Below are positions 39,501 to 50,300 of a stretch of DNA of 64,000 nucleotides, one piece after another; the stretch's first letter is position 1; each line of letters opens with the position of its first letter. The notes beneath the pieces are model-generated. The model did no database searches and had not been told where the DNA came from. It was given only the letters and a program-made list of their open reading frames with translations. Both the position numbers and the translations under genes were made by a program. The stretch covers positions 19,607 to 83,606 of the forward strand of contig JALQPE010001682.1 in assembly GCA_030407315.1 (NCBI GenBank), written 5' to 3'. Source of the DNA: Asparagopsis taxiformis. Its lineage: Eukaryota; Rhodophyta; Florideophyceae; Bonnemaisoniales; Bonnemaisoniaceae.

Positions 39501-41150
39501 GAGACAGATGCCTCCTCCGTATCCGTCGGAGCTGTCCTCGCGCAGAAGAAAGAAGACGGGCGTATTCATCCTATTCAATTCGCGAGCAGGACAATGAATA
39601 CGGCTGAAAGAAAATATTCGGCATGCGAACGGGAAGCCCTAGCAGTTATCTTCGCACTAAAGAAGTTCCGACTCTACCTTCTCTCCACGCAGCCCTTCAA
39701 GCTGATGACGGATCACCAAGCGTTGCAATACGCCTTCCAGAAGAGGGATATACACGGACGACTTGCCCGTTGGCTCGACTTCCTCGCGGAATACGACTTC
39801 GTTATCTCGTTCAGGCCGGGAAGGCAGAACTCCGCTGCCGACTTTTTGTCCCGTCTAGAACAAGCCCAGACCGCTCCGGGGTCAGGAGAAGATGAGGGCG
39901 ACCTCGCCCTGCTTGCCATTCCAGAAGCCCTCCGCATAGAACCTGACCTAGTCGCAGTGTTCCAATACTTACGGGGTGGAGCTGAGCCCGAAGTAGAGGG
40001 TCTCGCTCGACAAAAGGTTCGACGGAGTTCCAAGGATTTCTTAGTCTGGGAAGACCAGCTCTTTCGCCGCACCGCGTTGGGACCCAAGGTAGTAGCACCG
40101 ATTCCGCTCCGAATCAAGATCCTGCAAATGTTCCACGACAACATCGGTCATTGGGACGCTGCCTCGACCCGCCAGTTTATCGTGGAACGTTACTGGTGGC
40201 CGCATATGGGCAAGGACATTCACGACTACGTTCGGAGTTGTGAGGGGTGTCAGAAGAATAAACCGGTACCCCGCTATCGGACTACCCTGAGTCAGCCGTT
40301 GACAGGCCTTTTCCACACGTTTTCCACCGAATTTGCGGGGCCGCTCCCGCGCACGGCCAAAGGTAACCGATTCCTTCTCATCGCCGTCGAACACCTCACT
40401 GGCTGGCCTATCGCCAGGGCCACCGCAGCTAGTACCACGGATGTCGTACTCAATTTCGTGAAGGATGAGATCATCTACTCGTTCGGTCCCCCGACTACCA
40501 TTGTATCCGACAATGCGGGGTGTTTCACAGCCGCGACACTCGCGAACTTCATGAGGAGTAACGGGATCGACTGGAAGACCGTGCTCGAATACTCCCCTAT
40601 GTCTAACGGGCGAGCCGAGCGGATGGTAGGGACTATCAAGAGGTCCTTAGCCAAAGTCAAAGGAAGGGACTCGGTCGAATGGGACACGCTTCTTCCGCAC
40701 GTTCTCTACGGTTATCGCCGTCGTTGCATGACAGGCGGAACCTCCCCCTTCGAACTGATGTACGGAGTAGTCCCGAGGGTAGTCGCCCACGACCCGTCAA
40801 CGCTTCTGGACCGTCCACTGGACCCTCAATCCCGACTGTTTGAAATGTTAGCTCTCCAGTCGCAACGAGCGAGCAGGGTAGAAATGCATCTACGCAATAC
40901 CCAAGCTCGAGCCCACCTCCCTGAACGCAGGTTCAAGGTAGGCGACGAGGTCCTGGTGGCGAAGGGGAAGGCTTTCGGAACGACGAATTTGTCGCTGTTC
41001 GAAACCAAATGGTACGGACCGTTTAAGGTCATCCACTCTAGCCACCCTCGGTACCTACTCGCTTCCGACCAAGCAAAGGTATCACGCCGCCCCATTCATG
41101 CTCGACGTCTATTGCTCTTCCGTAGGCGTCCACTACATCTACTGCATTAA
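36551..41150 (+). mobile_element. Ty3/gypsy LTR retrotransposon, internal gag-pol region
   Basis: Gag, protease, RT, RNase H and integrase lie in Ty3/gypsy order in one long reading frame, with a single frameshift at 39444-39450. Flanking LTRs must lie in 35.2-36.5 and 41.2-42.7 kb, but I did not find a convincing long direct repeat, so the ends are not placed. Confidence 0.85.
36551..41150 (+). pseudogene. Gag-pol polyprotein of Ty3/gypsy element (frameshifted)
   Basis: ATG at 36551 (MVLLWRADDPNQQ). Gag (to about 37480) ends in two zinc knuckles, CSFCQKPGHGANSC (37299-37340) and CSKCGSLGHSVATC (37369-37410). Protease has ALLDTGAIPNII (37941). RT has KKDGKPRFCVDYRILN, FGLMNAPSTFQR and YLDDVVVFS (39059-39088). 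An extra A in the A7 run (39444-39450) shifts the frame and gives a stop at 39478; the next frame continues at once with SAPVLSFPDFD and runs to 41150 through RNase H (TDASSVSVGAVLAQ) and integrase. The integrase zinc domain (GHWDA to CEGCQ) is present. The catalytic triad reads E (STEFAGPL), D (VSDNAGCF), E (NGRAERMVG): the first Asp is replaced by Glu. The element is recent but probably inactive as sequenced. Confidence 0.88.
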
Positions 41151-42687
41151 GTTTCCATTAGGGAAACCCTTCGCTTGCACACTCCCTTTTATGCATAACC
41201 CCTTTTTAATGATTCAACCCTTGTTCTACGCACACATTACAATTCTAGATCCTTCTATCCATTACTAGCTACTCTACTCAATACGATTCATTTCCCTCTC
41301 TGTCCAACTGTGAGATGCTACGACGACCCCGCACCACCAAGTTTCGCTTTTCGGACCTTCTCCCGCTTCCTCTGACGCTGACGTTTCGCGCGTTTCTCCT
41401 CTTGATTCAAGCCCAACCGCCGGACACGTCGAAGGTCATCGAATGCCAAGAAATCCGACGATTTGATGGTGCCGCAACATAAGAAGAATGCCCAAGACTC
41501 TAGACTGTAGCAGGTAGAAAATCCGCCAGAGCGGCAAACCACCCGACAGGTGTCCCGAGCCTCGGTAGAGGAAGTGGTAGAGCAGATGAACCTTATAAGT
41601 ACCCGGCGGGTAGTCTCGTGAGAGAGAAGGGGTCGCTACCCGGAGGAGGTTGTGCGATTATAGCGCTCACGCGAGATGCGTATTAATGGAGCAAGATGAC
41701 GTAATCCGTCGAGCTGTTGGCTAACCCTAAGGTTTTCCCGGAGAGGGGTTGAACAATAGGTATGCGAACACTGTTCCTGTGGGTCGTAATTCCACTTGAG
41801 TTTACGTTACTCTAGAAACCGTGCCTACTGGCTATTCCAGTGGCCGTTTTATACTAAGTCTACTGTAAGCTAGGGTTAGTGGTTAGGAATAAATATCCAG
41901 TTAGTGACCAATCAGAACCCGATTACTGGCGCTCGCCTACCCGCGAGGTCATTGCCAATAGGCTTACATTGTAATGTATGGCTGATCAGCCTAAGTTAAA
42001 ATTTGCCCCTTGTGGGGTCTTGGCCGGGGCCGATAGGCCCGGGTGGGGTTATTTGTCAGCCTTAGCTGGTCCTAAGTATAGGAAACACGCCAGTTGGCTG
42101 GTGCCTTCTGATTGGCACATCCCGTAAGTGGGTACCCAATAGGGAAGCGACACGGCTCGATCAGCGAGGTCCGCCAGGCGGTACGACACGGCCCCCTCCT
42201 GAGAGATTTGTCGTCCCGACAAAATTTGATCAAATAAAATTACAATTTTTGGCTGTGGCCGTTGCATTGTGAAATTCAAAATTTTCCCGCGCGCGGCGCG
42301 TGCACACTAAATGTGTTGTCCATCCGACTCTTCCCGAGTTCCGCCCGACCGTTTCCTATTGGAATCAATACCTGTTTCAGGTTCATCATCGTCCTAACGC
42401 AACACAGCGTATTCACCCCTTCGGTGTCCAACTGCGTCCACGCATTCGCGTCCTTTCCATTATCCCTCAAAGGGTTTTTGTGTCCATCTGCTAAATAATT
42501 AGCCGCGTGATCGCACGAGCGGTGCCAATTCGAGGCTTGCATTCGCCGTTTCGGCCCATTGCCTGGCGATCCCCATTCCTGGGTTGAATAGCGCAGCTCC
42601 CTCCCGGAGACTTAAGCCAATAGGCCACTTGTTCGTCCCGCTTCAGGGTTTTTATCAACGTCCGTCATCGCCTCTACTGGCTTTAGG
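41151..42687. other. Post-integrase region, probably LTR and leader sequences
   Basis: No protein gene is supported. Short antisense ORFs lack ATG starts and domains. It should include the 3' LTR of the gypsy element and perhaps the leader of a second element whose gag-like ORF opens at 42688. I could not delimit LTRs by eye. Confidence 0.4.
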
Positions 42688-42951
42688 ATGACCCCTCGTG
42701 CTCCGATTCAATTCGAATCCTCTGAAGAGGAAGGAGACAATATGGGTTCGCCCAACCGTCCTACCACACGCTCCAGCGTTCGCAGTCCCACGACGCGCCA
42801 CCAGGCTTCCTCCTCCCGCACCGGGGTTCCGCCTACACCGGCTAAGTCTTCGTCGACTTCAGCGCCACGCGTGCCGTCAGCCACCGCGGCTCAATCGCAA
42901 ACGCGAACGTCTGTGTTCTCGGAAATGGACGCGGACGTCCACAACCTCTAG
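42688..42951 (+). CDS. Short Ser/Thr/Pro-rich ORF, possible truncated gag N-terminus
   Basis: An 87-aa ORF with ATG at 42688. It starts with an acidic patch (FESSEEEGDN) and continues as Ser/Thr/Pro/Arg-rich disorder, then stops inside the 47-bp inverted repeat (42908-42954). The composition resembles disordered N-terminal extensions of algal gypsy gags, and a degenerate gypsy pol lies on the far side of the 20-kb element at 62837. A truncated gene cut by the insertion is possible but not shown. Confidence 0.3.
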   Translation: MTPRAPIQFESSEEEGDNMGSPNRPTTRSSVRSPTTRHQASSSRTGVPPTPAKSSSTSAPRVPSATAAQSQTRTSVFSEMDADVHNL

Positions 42952-42954
42952 TAC
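42908..42954 (+). repeat. Left 47-bp inverted repeat
   Basis: It runs from CGTCTGTGTT to CTCTAGTAC and includes the palindromic GCGGACGTCC. It is the inverted partner of 62784-62830, with six mismatches. Confidence 0.7.
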
Positions 42955-44544
42955 ACCTAGTATTACTAGGCGGACGTCCATGTTCTCCAGTATTTTTGGA
43001 TGTCCGCCTAGAACCGGACGTCCATGCGGTCTAGTACGTCTAGTATTACTAGGGCGACATTCATTGTTTCTAGTACCACGGATGTCCCCCTCGGGATGGA
43101 CTTCCGCCATGTCTATGTCCACCTAGGACGGGCGCCGGTTCAGAAATTCAAAAATTTCGACCCCAGAAATTTCTGCCGCCGTGCTCGACATGGATGTCCG
43201 CATCCATCACGGCGACCACTCTATTTTTCCTTGTCGGTCGACTCCAATTTCGTCTTTAATTTTTTCATCCTCTCGCTCACACCCCCTTCCAGTTGGTGCT
43301 CACCTCCCCCGTACTGTACCTCAAACACCCCCAATACCACTCTAGCACGCATTTTCAGCTACCTATCCCCGCTTCCACGGTGCACACCTCCATTCCATAC
43401 CTACTTTTCTGCTCTACCGTACAGATTTCGTATAACCAGTCCTCATACTACCTCAGAATAGCGAAAAACACCCCCTATCTCCTCGACCATGCTCTCCCCC
43501 ATCACCTTTGCAACGTATTGTTCTTCAATACCCTCTCTCCTCTACCTTCAACCCCTCTCCTTCGCCCTCTCCACAAACTTCCCCTGCAGCTTACTCTTCG
43601 AAAACCTCTCACTCCCCATCCCGTACCCAACCTGCTCCACCCCTCCCTCCCTCAGCTGCTCCATGCCCCCCACGCCATCCACATCTTCGATACCGTATAC
43701 AGCACCACCACCGGCCCACGCTCCCGCTCCCCCGCCGTCTCCCCAGAAACCCCCCCCGCTCTGAACCACATATGAACCCCCCACTTCGCACCCATCCTCT
43801 CACTCCCCTCCCTCCCCAAATACAATAACCCCTTCTTCTCCATCACATCCCCACTCACCATAGCCAGAACAGACGCCACCCCCCTTCCCGCCTCTTTTTC
43901 CTCACTTTCCTAAAAACCCCTTCCTCTCGGCGCCTTCAACCGCACCCTCCTACGGCCCCACCTAAACACCTCCTCCACTCTCACTACCCCAACACCCCGC
44001 AGCGTCTCCCCAATCCCCATAATATGCTCGTCGGCACTCCTCTCCGAATCACACTCCAATCTAAACCCGCACTCCGTACATTTCCACCTCCCCCTGTACC
44101 ATCCATAGATTCCATCCCCCCACAGAACACATCCTCATACCACAGAACAATTTTCTTCCTCTCATACCTCATCCTTAAAACCTCCATCTGCTCCATGTAA
44201 ATTTCGATGTAAATATTTTCTCCACTATGCAATCTCAAACATGTACGAGCCTATGACTTTCCGCTTTGTCAACCCTGAATATTGGTACTCATGTATTCAT
44301 AAAATAGGGCCACCCACATCCCTATCCCGTTCTGCAAGCTTTACAAACCACCAGACGCATACTCCACAACTATACAACAAACACTACTCGCTATTTCAGA
44401 CGACGCGGTACACAAGTAGCGTAGTCTCAACCTTCCGTGCAGCCTTCCCTGATGCGTACAAGTGCGAAACACGTCTAGACTACTACTACTACTACTACGA
44501 TATAGTATATCAGAAGTGACTGCGGGAATTTTCGGCACAGGAGA
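42955..44544. other. Left subterminal region of the element
   Basis: 42955-43140 holds repeated GGACGTCC-type and CTAGTATTACTAGG motifs, the same vocabulary as the right end. 43200-44240 is strongly C/T-rich on the plus strand. Open frames exist on both strands, including a minus-strand one at 43984-44238, but I recognise none and treat them as products of skewed composition or a decayed gene. Confidence 0.45.
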
Positions 44545-45490
44545 TGCTGGGTAACCAAATTGATTTTTCGGAAATTTTAGAATTTCTGGGCTGGCCAGCA
44601 GTGCAATCGAGCTGGACATCCACCGGACGTCCATTTCAGGTTGGTCGTGAGAGAGTGGGGCGGGACCATGATGAAACAAGGACCAAGACCTGTCCCTGGC
44701 GTATTGAGCCTGAAATCGACCCGTCGTGAGACGCGATTTTGCCTTACAGTTGGTGCTTATAGAAGCCAGTGATAGCCCCGATCGGGGCGGCGGCCGGTTC
44801 CGGCTTACAGTTGGTGCTTACAGACGCCAGTGATAGCCCCCGATCGGGGCGGCGGCTCCGGTTCCTGGGGCCGTTGTGGCCAAATTAGACACCCTGATTT
44901 GAATTAAAATTTGGGCTATTCTCAAAAACATGCACATGTGAACATGTTTTTGAGATGGGGGTGTGCCGTACGGCACAATCGACCCGCCCAAATCGATGTT
45001 TTGCAATATTTTTTTGTGCCCGAAATTTTAGAATTTCTGGGCTGGCCAGCAGTGCAATCGAGCTGAACATCCACCGGACGTCCATTTCAGGTTGGTCGTG
45101 AGAGAGTGAGGCGGGACCATGATGGAACAAGGACCAAGACCTGTCCCTGACGTGTTGAGCCTGAAATCGACCCGTCGTTAGGCGCCATTTAGCCTTACAG
45201 TTAGTGCTTACAGAAGCCAGTGACAACCCCACTCGGGGCGGCGGCCGGTGCCTGGGGCCGTTGTGGCCAAATTAGACACCTTGATTAGAATTAAAATTTG
45301 GGCTATTCTCAAAAACATGCACATGTGAACATGTTTTTGAGATGGGGGTGTGCCGTACGGCAGAATCGACCGCCCAAATCGATGTTTTTTGCAATGTTTT
45401 TTTGTGCCCGAAATTGTAGAATTTCTGGGCTGGCCAGCAATGCATCTGAGCTGGACATCCACCGGACGTCCATTTCAGGTTGATCGTGTA
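44545..45490 (+). repeat. Palindrome repeat cluster, one partial and two full copies
   Basis: Full copies start near 44891 and 45275, each ~200 bp, with the right half of another copy at 44560-44640. Each contains a 34-nt imperfect palindrome (44921-44954; 45308-45341) with arms CTCAAAAACATG / CATGTTTTTGAG around a CACATGTG core, then the 14-bp palindrome GTGCCGTACGGCAC (44963-44976; last base G in the copy at 45350-45363). Each ends in CCACCGGACGTCCATTTCAG. The spacer between copies is also repeated, giving a ~390-450-bp tandem period. Confidence 0.85.
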
Positions 45491-45756
45491 TCGTGCACGT
45501 CCACACATTACCGGAAGCAAGTAGGCGATGAAGCACGTACAAACCCAATTGTTCTGCTATTTCTACCATAGACCATCGAGTCTAGAGATGTGAGGGAATC
45601 GTCCTGGAAATCATGCTCCAACCCACGAGGGAATGGACAATCTAGTTTGAAAGCATGGAACGGAAGTACATTATACTAGGTTCATAGATTGAAAGTGATA
45701 AAGGAGATGATTATATTCTCGATAATTGTTTACCAAAGTAGTAGTTGTTAAGCTAT

Positions 45757-48700
45757 CTAGCCGTCGGAAAATTGTTCTTCGTCTTCGTCCTCATCATATT
45801 CAGGATCTCCCGGCAGAATAGGCGTTATCGGCAACCGTGGAGTTGATCTGCTCAAGATGAATTCTTCACCCAGTGTGAGGGTTCTCTTCTTGGGAGCTTC
45901 TGTCGTCTTCATCCGCATGATTCCGAGCTGCCCTGTCTTCGGCCTACGATCTTTCTTGACCGGGATGGGAACAACTGTCTTGTGGCGAACATTGACAGGT
46001 GCCGGTTGACTTTGCCTGGCAGACCGGCGCGGAGCATTGGGGATTACTTCTTCTTCGAATCCCAACCGCCTGATGAAACCAAACGAAACATTGTCGGGAA
46101 TCGGATACGACGCATTCCTGAAATACGTGTGATACCTCGTTGTCGTGTGTGACACAACTCTGTCGACATGCCCTGCCCCGGCATGTTGTACATGGCCGTG
46201 ACCGATGAAGACTGAACGTGGCGGAACGATTAACTTCTTCAGCTTCATCGTCTTGGCGTACATATCTAATTCCAGCGCTTTGGAAAAGACGTACTTGTGG
46301 GACCCTGGACACACCCAGATAGGGAATGGGTCATCTCCGTTGGCAATAACAAAGTAACCCGGAAGTTGATCTTTGCGGTCGCGAGGAGGAACTGGGAAAT
46401 CATTGTGTGGGACCTGCCGAGGACACCCCTTTCCCGTTATCAAAAACCGTCCCCCAGATGCCGGCATGACAAGTTTTTCTCCCGGTAAACCGCACTCCTC
46501 CAGCCCTATCAGCCGGACAAGGATTCCCAACCACACATCCAGCAGGGCTCGCCGCGTCACAAACTTGAACCGGTCGATATGCGTCTCATCGTTCTCGGCA
46601 TAGTCAACCAGGCAGTGGCGCGTAGACGTGAAGCGAGCCCTCCCCTCATTCCGGTTCTTCTCATCTGTTTCATCGTCCCCCGTATTGACAATGGGACTCC
46701 ACAGCTGCCGGTTCCCAGGGTCCTTGTGCACCTGCTCCCCCTCCCATGTTCCCAAGAAGTACCGAAACAATTCCTGGTTAGGAATTTCTTCCATGAGACC
46801 CAAGTCAAATGGGAACTTGTCCGACGCATCGAGGTAGCTTACATCCGCGAAATTGTGCATCACCGTATACCCTCGCTCGTTGATTTCCGTTCGGCAATTG
46901 TGGAAGTACGCCATACCAGTGCCGGCCTCATACGAATCCTTCCAGCTTGTAGACATTCGCGCAACCTGGGCGAAGTCCAGCCTCGAGGGTAGAAACGTCG
47001 ATGTAGGCTCACACATCGCCTTGGCAGCCATCTTCCACGCTGCGAAAAACATCGGATAGATGGTCTCGATCTCGAAAACAAGATGACGAGCCCGATGTTG
47101 TTCCGGAATATGCAGCCCCTCAAACACAGGGTCCATCGCCACTTGCTTCAAATACCTCACCTCTCTGCCCTCCTCATCGATTTCCACACTCTCCAATAAC
47201 AACCTGAGCTCAATCGGGGGCAGACAGCCAACCCTCACCGATGCGATGACGTCCGCGGGACGCTGCGCCAGATGATGCCCTTCGGCTCGGTCTTTGACTT
47301 CGAAATCGTCAGGAAGAGATGGCATACGGTCGTCGAACAGGAGGTCGTGTTCAGATGGAGAGTCACGAACGATGTAACCGTCTTCATCGACTTCGACTCC
47401 TTCCGGAACAGTGAGTGTAATTGTCACTTCGCGGACCCCCTTGCTTTTGACATGGCCCTCATCTGCACTGTTGTTTTCTTCCTCGTCCGAAGCGGTATGG
47501 ACAGATTCTTGGTTGGAGGGAGTCGCACCAGCACGTTGGTTATCTTGGGGGACAATCTCAACGGCAGAATCGGGGGAACGGGCGGAGTCTTCGTCACCCT
47601 CATCACCGGAAACAGTGGCTTGTTGTTGATCGGTGGGTTTATCAACAACGGCCTGCTCTTCTTCCCCGGCGGATTGTTGTACCACAACCGGCTCTTCTTC
47701 CTCGAGGCGTGTGCTCCCCGTCGAGCGAAGTCGCTGTGAACGGCGGCGGATGCCATGCGAAGCAGGCTCATGTTCGACATTCCGCTGCTTCTTGTGAGTG
47801 AGTCTCACATTGGCAGCAGAAGGGCGGCGTTTGCGTCGAGCCTTAGTCTTCTTCTTCAATGTCGGATTGAAAAACTCTTTCAAGTTCGTTTCCAAATCCT
47901 GTAAACGCGTGGTTCTCCGTCGCATTCGAACCTCACTGCTCCGGTCGTCCCCTCTATACATTGCAATGGCATTGGTGAGATGCCATTGCAACTCCTTCGG
48001 CTGCTTAACCGACCCAATTGCAATCTCTGTGCTCAGAAATGACTTGCGCATAATACTCTTTGGGCGCCCAAACGCAGCGTACAGAGAATTTGCTATTGCA
48101 GTCACGCGACGGACGTATGTATAGAAGTCGTTCACGTCAAAGCGTCCATCCGGACGTCCACCATGAGCAGGGTTCAAGTACTCCGAAAGACCACGCAAGA
48201 CGAAGACAAAGTTTTCTTCCAGCAACTCGCGCACTATCTTGTGGTCCAGGTGCGTTATCCCAATCTCGTTGCGGCGCTCGGAATTGTTCAGCTCACGCAA
48301 CACTTCGTCGAGAACAGGATGCTTCAGCGTTGCTATAGCCAAACGCGTCCACCGCCGAGCCGTGTTCGTCGAATTCATCATCCCCATGAACTGCGCCTCG
48401 AACAATGTTCGGATGACATCAGACTCACGCAAGTCGCCAGCGTTTTCCACGTTATTTGCAACAGCAATCGTACGGATGAACTGCTGGATGGACGACAAGA
48501 TTCGAACCAGGGAGCGCTCCGTCAGTTGCGTCCCAGTCGTATGGTTCGACTCTGCACTCTTGTGGATGATCTCATGAGGCTGAAGATCACTGTTGTCCTT
48601 GCGGCGAAGGTAGTACACATCCAGAGGCTGAGTAACCCAGCGCAAGCGGTTTGCGTCCTGTGGCAGCTTGGTTCTGTGCATACGGGTGAGGCGCGTGAAG

Positions 48701-49755
48701 TCATCGGCAATGCTATGCATAGCATTGAGACGATGCAGTCCGTCGATCACGGTCACGTTCGCATTGGCATGGAATTTGCCATTCTGGAACAGACGCGTGT
48801 CGGCGGACAGATGCGTGTTCTGCGACCTCAGCACCGTCACAGTGATACGCGAAGAGCTCACATACCCCACAGCCAACATATTGTTGCGCAGGTCCTCCAC
48901 GTGGTCTTCTTTCACATCCCGAAGGGTCACGGCCGGTTCCACTAGCTGCCTCACCAACACAGTCGCTCCTTCTCCGACGTAATCCGACGTCACAAACTTG
49001 GGCACCGTAATTTGCGTCCCCTGCTGCTCACGAATGCTTTCCGCCACCTCCGGTTCGTCGTCCACCTCGGTTACGTCCTGCGTAGTAGCTTCGGTGACGT
49101 TGGAGCGAGCAGGGTGCTTCGTGCCTCCACTGGAGGCTCTAGCAGAGCGAGCAGGGTGCTTCGTGCCTCCACTGGAGGCTCTGGCAGAGCGAGCAGGGCG
49201 CTTCGTGCCTCCCGAAACCGGGACGGAGCGTGCTGGATGCTTCGTACCCCCCGAACCAGTGATTTCGCCTGCCGGACCGGTACTGGGCATCCGTCCCGAG
49301 CTGGCCTGGTTCGTCGCTGCGTTGAAGTTTGACGCTGCAGCAGGGGTACGAATGTCGCTAGGGCCATCCTCCGCAGCGGGGCGCATCATCCGAGTATCCC
49401 AAGGGTAAAACGCCGCGGCGTATGCTCCACCCATCGTCTCCGGCGGTCCCTCGGCGCCATCAAACATGTACGGGAACGGGAGGTCCTTGAACTTGTCCTT
49501 AGTCGCAATGTTGCGCACGACGATATAGTCCGCCTCGTCGGTTTCCGGCAGCTTGTGGTTGTGCAGCGTGCGCGGAAGGCCAACATCGCCACCAGCAGTG
49601 CTCACCGAAGCCGTCCCAATATGCACAGCCGCACCGTCCACGTCCGCAAACAAGTCGACATCGACGCCGCGCTTGAGTCCGCGCGACTCCGCTGACGCGC
49701 TCACTTGATCGCCGCAAACCGTTGAAAACAAACTGCTGAAATGCGTATCCGCCAT
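45757..49755 (-). CDS. Gene A: ParB-like domain fused to 2OG-Fe(II) dioxygenase-like domain
   Basis: A 1332-aa protein. I chose the ATG at 49755 (MADTHFSSLF); the frame stays open upstream without an ATG that fits better. Residues ~180-235 hold four GGTKHPARS-type repeats. Residues ~265-390 are a ParB/Srx-type domain with the signature VIDGLHRLNAM (about 335-347), followed by a helical region. A bipartite NLS-like KKKTKARRKRR and a long acidic linker come next. The C-terminal third (about 1000-1250) resembles a double-stranded beta-helix dioxygenase: HxD in RQVPHNDFPVPP, a distal His in HGHVQHAGAGH, and a 2OG-binding Arg candidate in TTTRYHTYFR. ParB-like proteins occur with TET/JBP oxygenases in phage DNA-hypermodification systems, so DNA-base oxidation is a reasonable inference, not a demonstrated one. 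Intact ORF; divergent from gene B. Confidence 0.7.
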   Translation of the reverse strand: MADTHFSSLFSTVCGDQVSASAESRGLKRGVDVDLFADVDGAAVHIGTASVSTAGGDVGLPRTLHNHKLPETDEADYIVVRNIATKDKFKDLPFPYMFDGAEGPPETMGGAYAAAFYPWDTRMMRPAAEDGPSDIRTPAAASNFNAATNQASSGRMPSTGPAGEITGSGGTKHPARSVPVSGGTKRPARSARASSGGTKHPARSARASSGGTKHPARSNVTEATTQDVTEVDDEPEVAESIREQQGTQITVPKFVTSDYVGEGATVLVRQLVEPAVTLRDVKEDHVEDLRNNMLAVGYVSSSRITVTVLRSQNTHLSADTRLFQNGKFHANANVTVIDGLHRLNAMHSIADDFTRLTRMHRTKLPQDANRLRWVTQPLDVYYLRRKDNSDLQPHEIIHKSAESNHTTGTQLTERSLVRILSSIQQFIRTIAVANNVENAGDLRESDVIRTLFEAQFMGMMNSTNTARRWTRLAIATLKHPVLDEVLRELNNSERRNEIGITHLDHKIVRELLEENFVFVLRGLSEYLNPAHGGRPDGRFDVNDFYTYVRRVTAIANSLYAAFGRPKSIMRKSFLSTEIAIGSVKQPKELQWHLTNAIAMYRGDDRSSEVRMRRRTTRLQDLETNLKEFFNPTLKKKTKARRKRRPSAANVRLTHKKQRNVEHEPASHGIRRRSQRLRSTGSTRLEEEEPVVVQQSAGEEEQAVVDKPTDQQQATVSGDEGDEDSARSPDSAVEIVPQDNQRAGATPSNQESVHTASDEEENNSADEGHVKSKGVREVTITLTVPEGVEVDEDGYIVRDSPSEHDLLFDDRMPSLPDDFEVKDRAEGHHLAQRPADVIASVRVGCLPPIELRLLLESVEIDEEGREVRYLKQVAMDPVFEGLHIPEQHRARHLVFEIETIYPMFFAAWKMAAKAMCEPTSTFLPSRLDFAQVARMSTSWKDSYEAGTGMAYFHNCRTEINERGYTVMHNFADVSYLDASDKFPFDLGLMEEIPNQELFRYFLGTWEGEQVHKDPGNRQLWSPIVNTGDDETDEKNRNEGRARFTSTRHCLVDYAENDETHIDRFKFVTRRALLDVWLGILVRLIGLEECGLPGEKLVMPASGGRFLITGKGCPRQVPHNDFPVPPRDRKDQLPGYFVIANGDDPFPIWVCPGSHKYVFSKALELDMYAKTMKLKKLIVPPRSVFIGHGHVQHAGAGHVDRVVSHTTTRYHTYFRNASYPIPDNVSFGFIRRLGFEEEVIPNAPRRSARQSQPAPVNVRHKTVVPIPVKKDRRPKTGQLGIMRMKTTEAPKKRTLTLGEEFILSRSTPRLPITPILPGDPEYDEDEDEEQFSDG
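49100..49262 (-). repeat. 42-bp coding repeat inside gene A
   Basis: About four units, 42 bp each where best preserved, encode GGTKHPARSARASS-type 14-residue repeats near residue 200 of the ParB/dioxygenase protein. The basic composition (His, Lys, Arg) suggests nucleic-acid contact. Confidence 0.75.
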
Positions 49756-50032
49756 GGTTGTTGAGTTGGAAAGGAAAAGAGATGGTTGACGTTGACGTAT
49801 TCGAGTGATGTGGATGGTATGTTTCACGTTGAAGAATTGTCGTGAACGCCAATCGCTGGAAATAATAACACAATAGAAACGAAATTTTGTTAGGTACACA
49901 CCTATCGTGACCGCTGGAATGCAAGACAGGCAATCGAGATGTGAGTGTCCGTTCGGAACGGGCCCGAGTCGGGCTCTCGAAACCTGACGAGGTGGCGTGA
50001 AGCAGGCAGTGTCCTTGATGTGTAATGTGTTA

Positions 50033-50300
50033 AAATTACAGCTGTCAAGGTAGGCGGCTTTTGGGGCGGCTGCGAGCACCCCTTTATCCGGGGAACACCC
50101 TGATTTGAGTTAAAATTTGGGCTATTCTCAAAAACATGCACATGTGAACATGTTTTTGAGATGGGGGTGTGCCGTACGGCACAATCGACCCGCCCAAATC
50201 GTTGATTTTTGCAAGATTTTTTGTGCCCGAAATTTTAGAATTTCTGGGCTGGCCAGCAGTGCATCTGAGCTGGACATCCACCGGACGTCCATTTCAGGTG
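50033..50300 (+). repeat. Palindrome repeat copy 3 (extended form)
   Basis: It contains the 34-nt palindrome at 50127-50160 and GTGCCGTACGGCAC at 50169-50182. With 54588-54845 it forms an inverted pair of about 260 bp enclosing the methyltransferase-SET gene. Confidence 0.8.

Noticed and set aside
41318..41542. Antisense ORF downstream of integrase
   Set aside because: It starts at GTG, is short and basic by composition and resembles no known retroelement accessory protein.
35187..42687. LTRs of the gypsy element
   Set aside because: I compared the flanks of gag-pol by eye and found no convincing long direct repeat, so no LTR is reported.
43489..44238. ORFs on both strands in the C/T-rich left part of the large element
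   Set aside because: They follow from strong base skew; none shows a domain and several overlap in different frames.
49820..49835. parS-like sequence (TGTTTCACGT) upstream of the ParB-like gene
   Set aside because: Only one half-site matches the bacterial consensus and the other half has an insertion; a chance match is likely.
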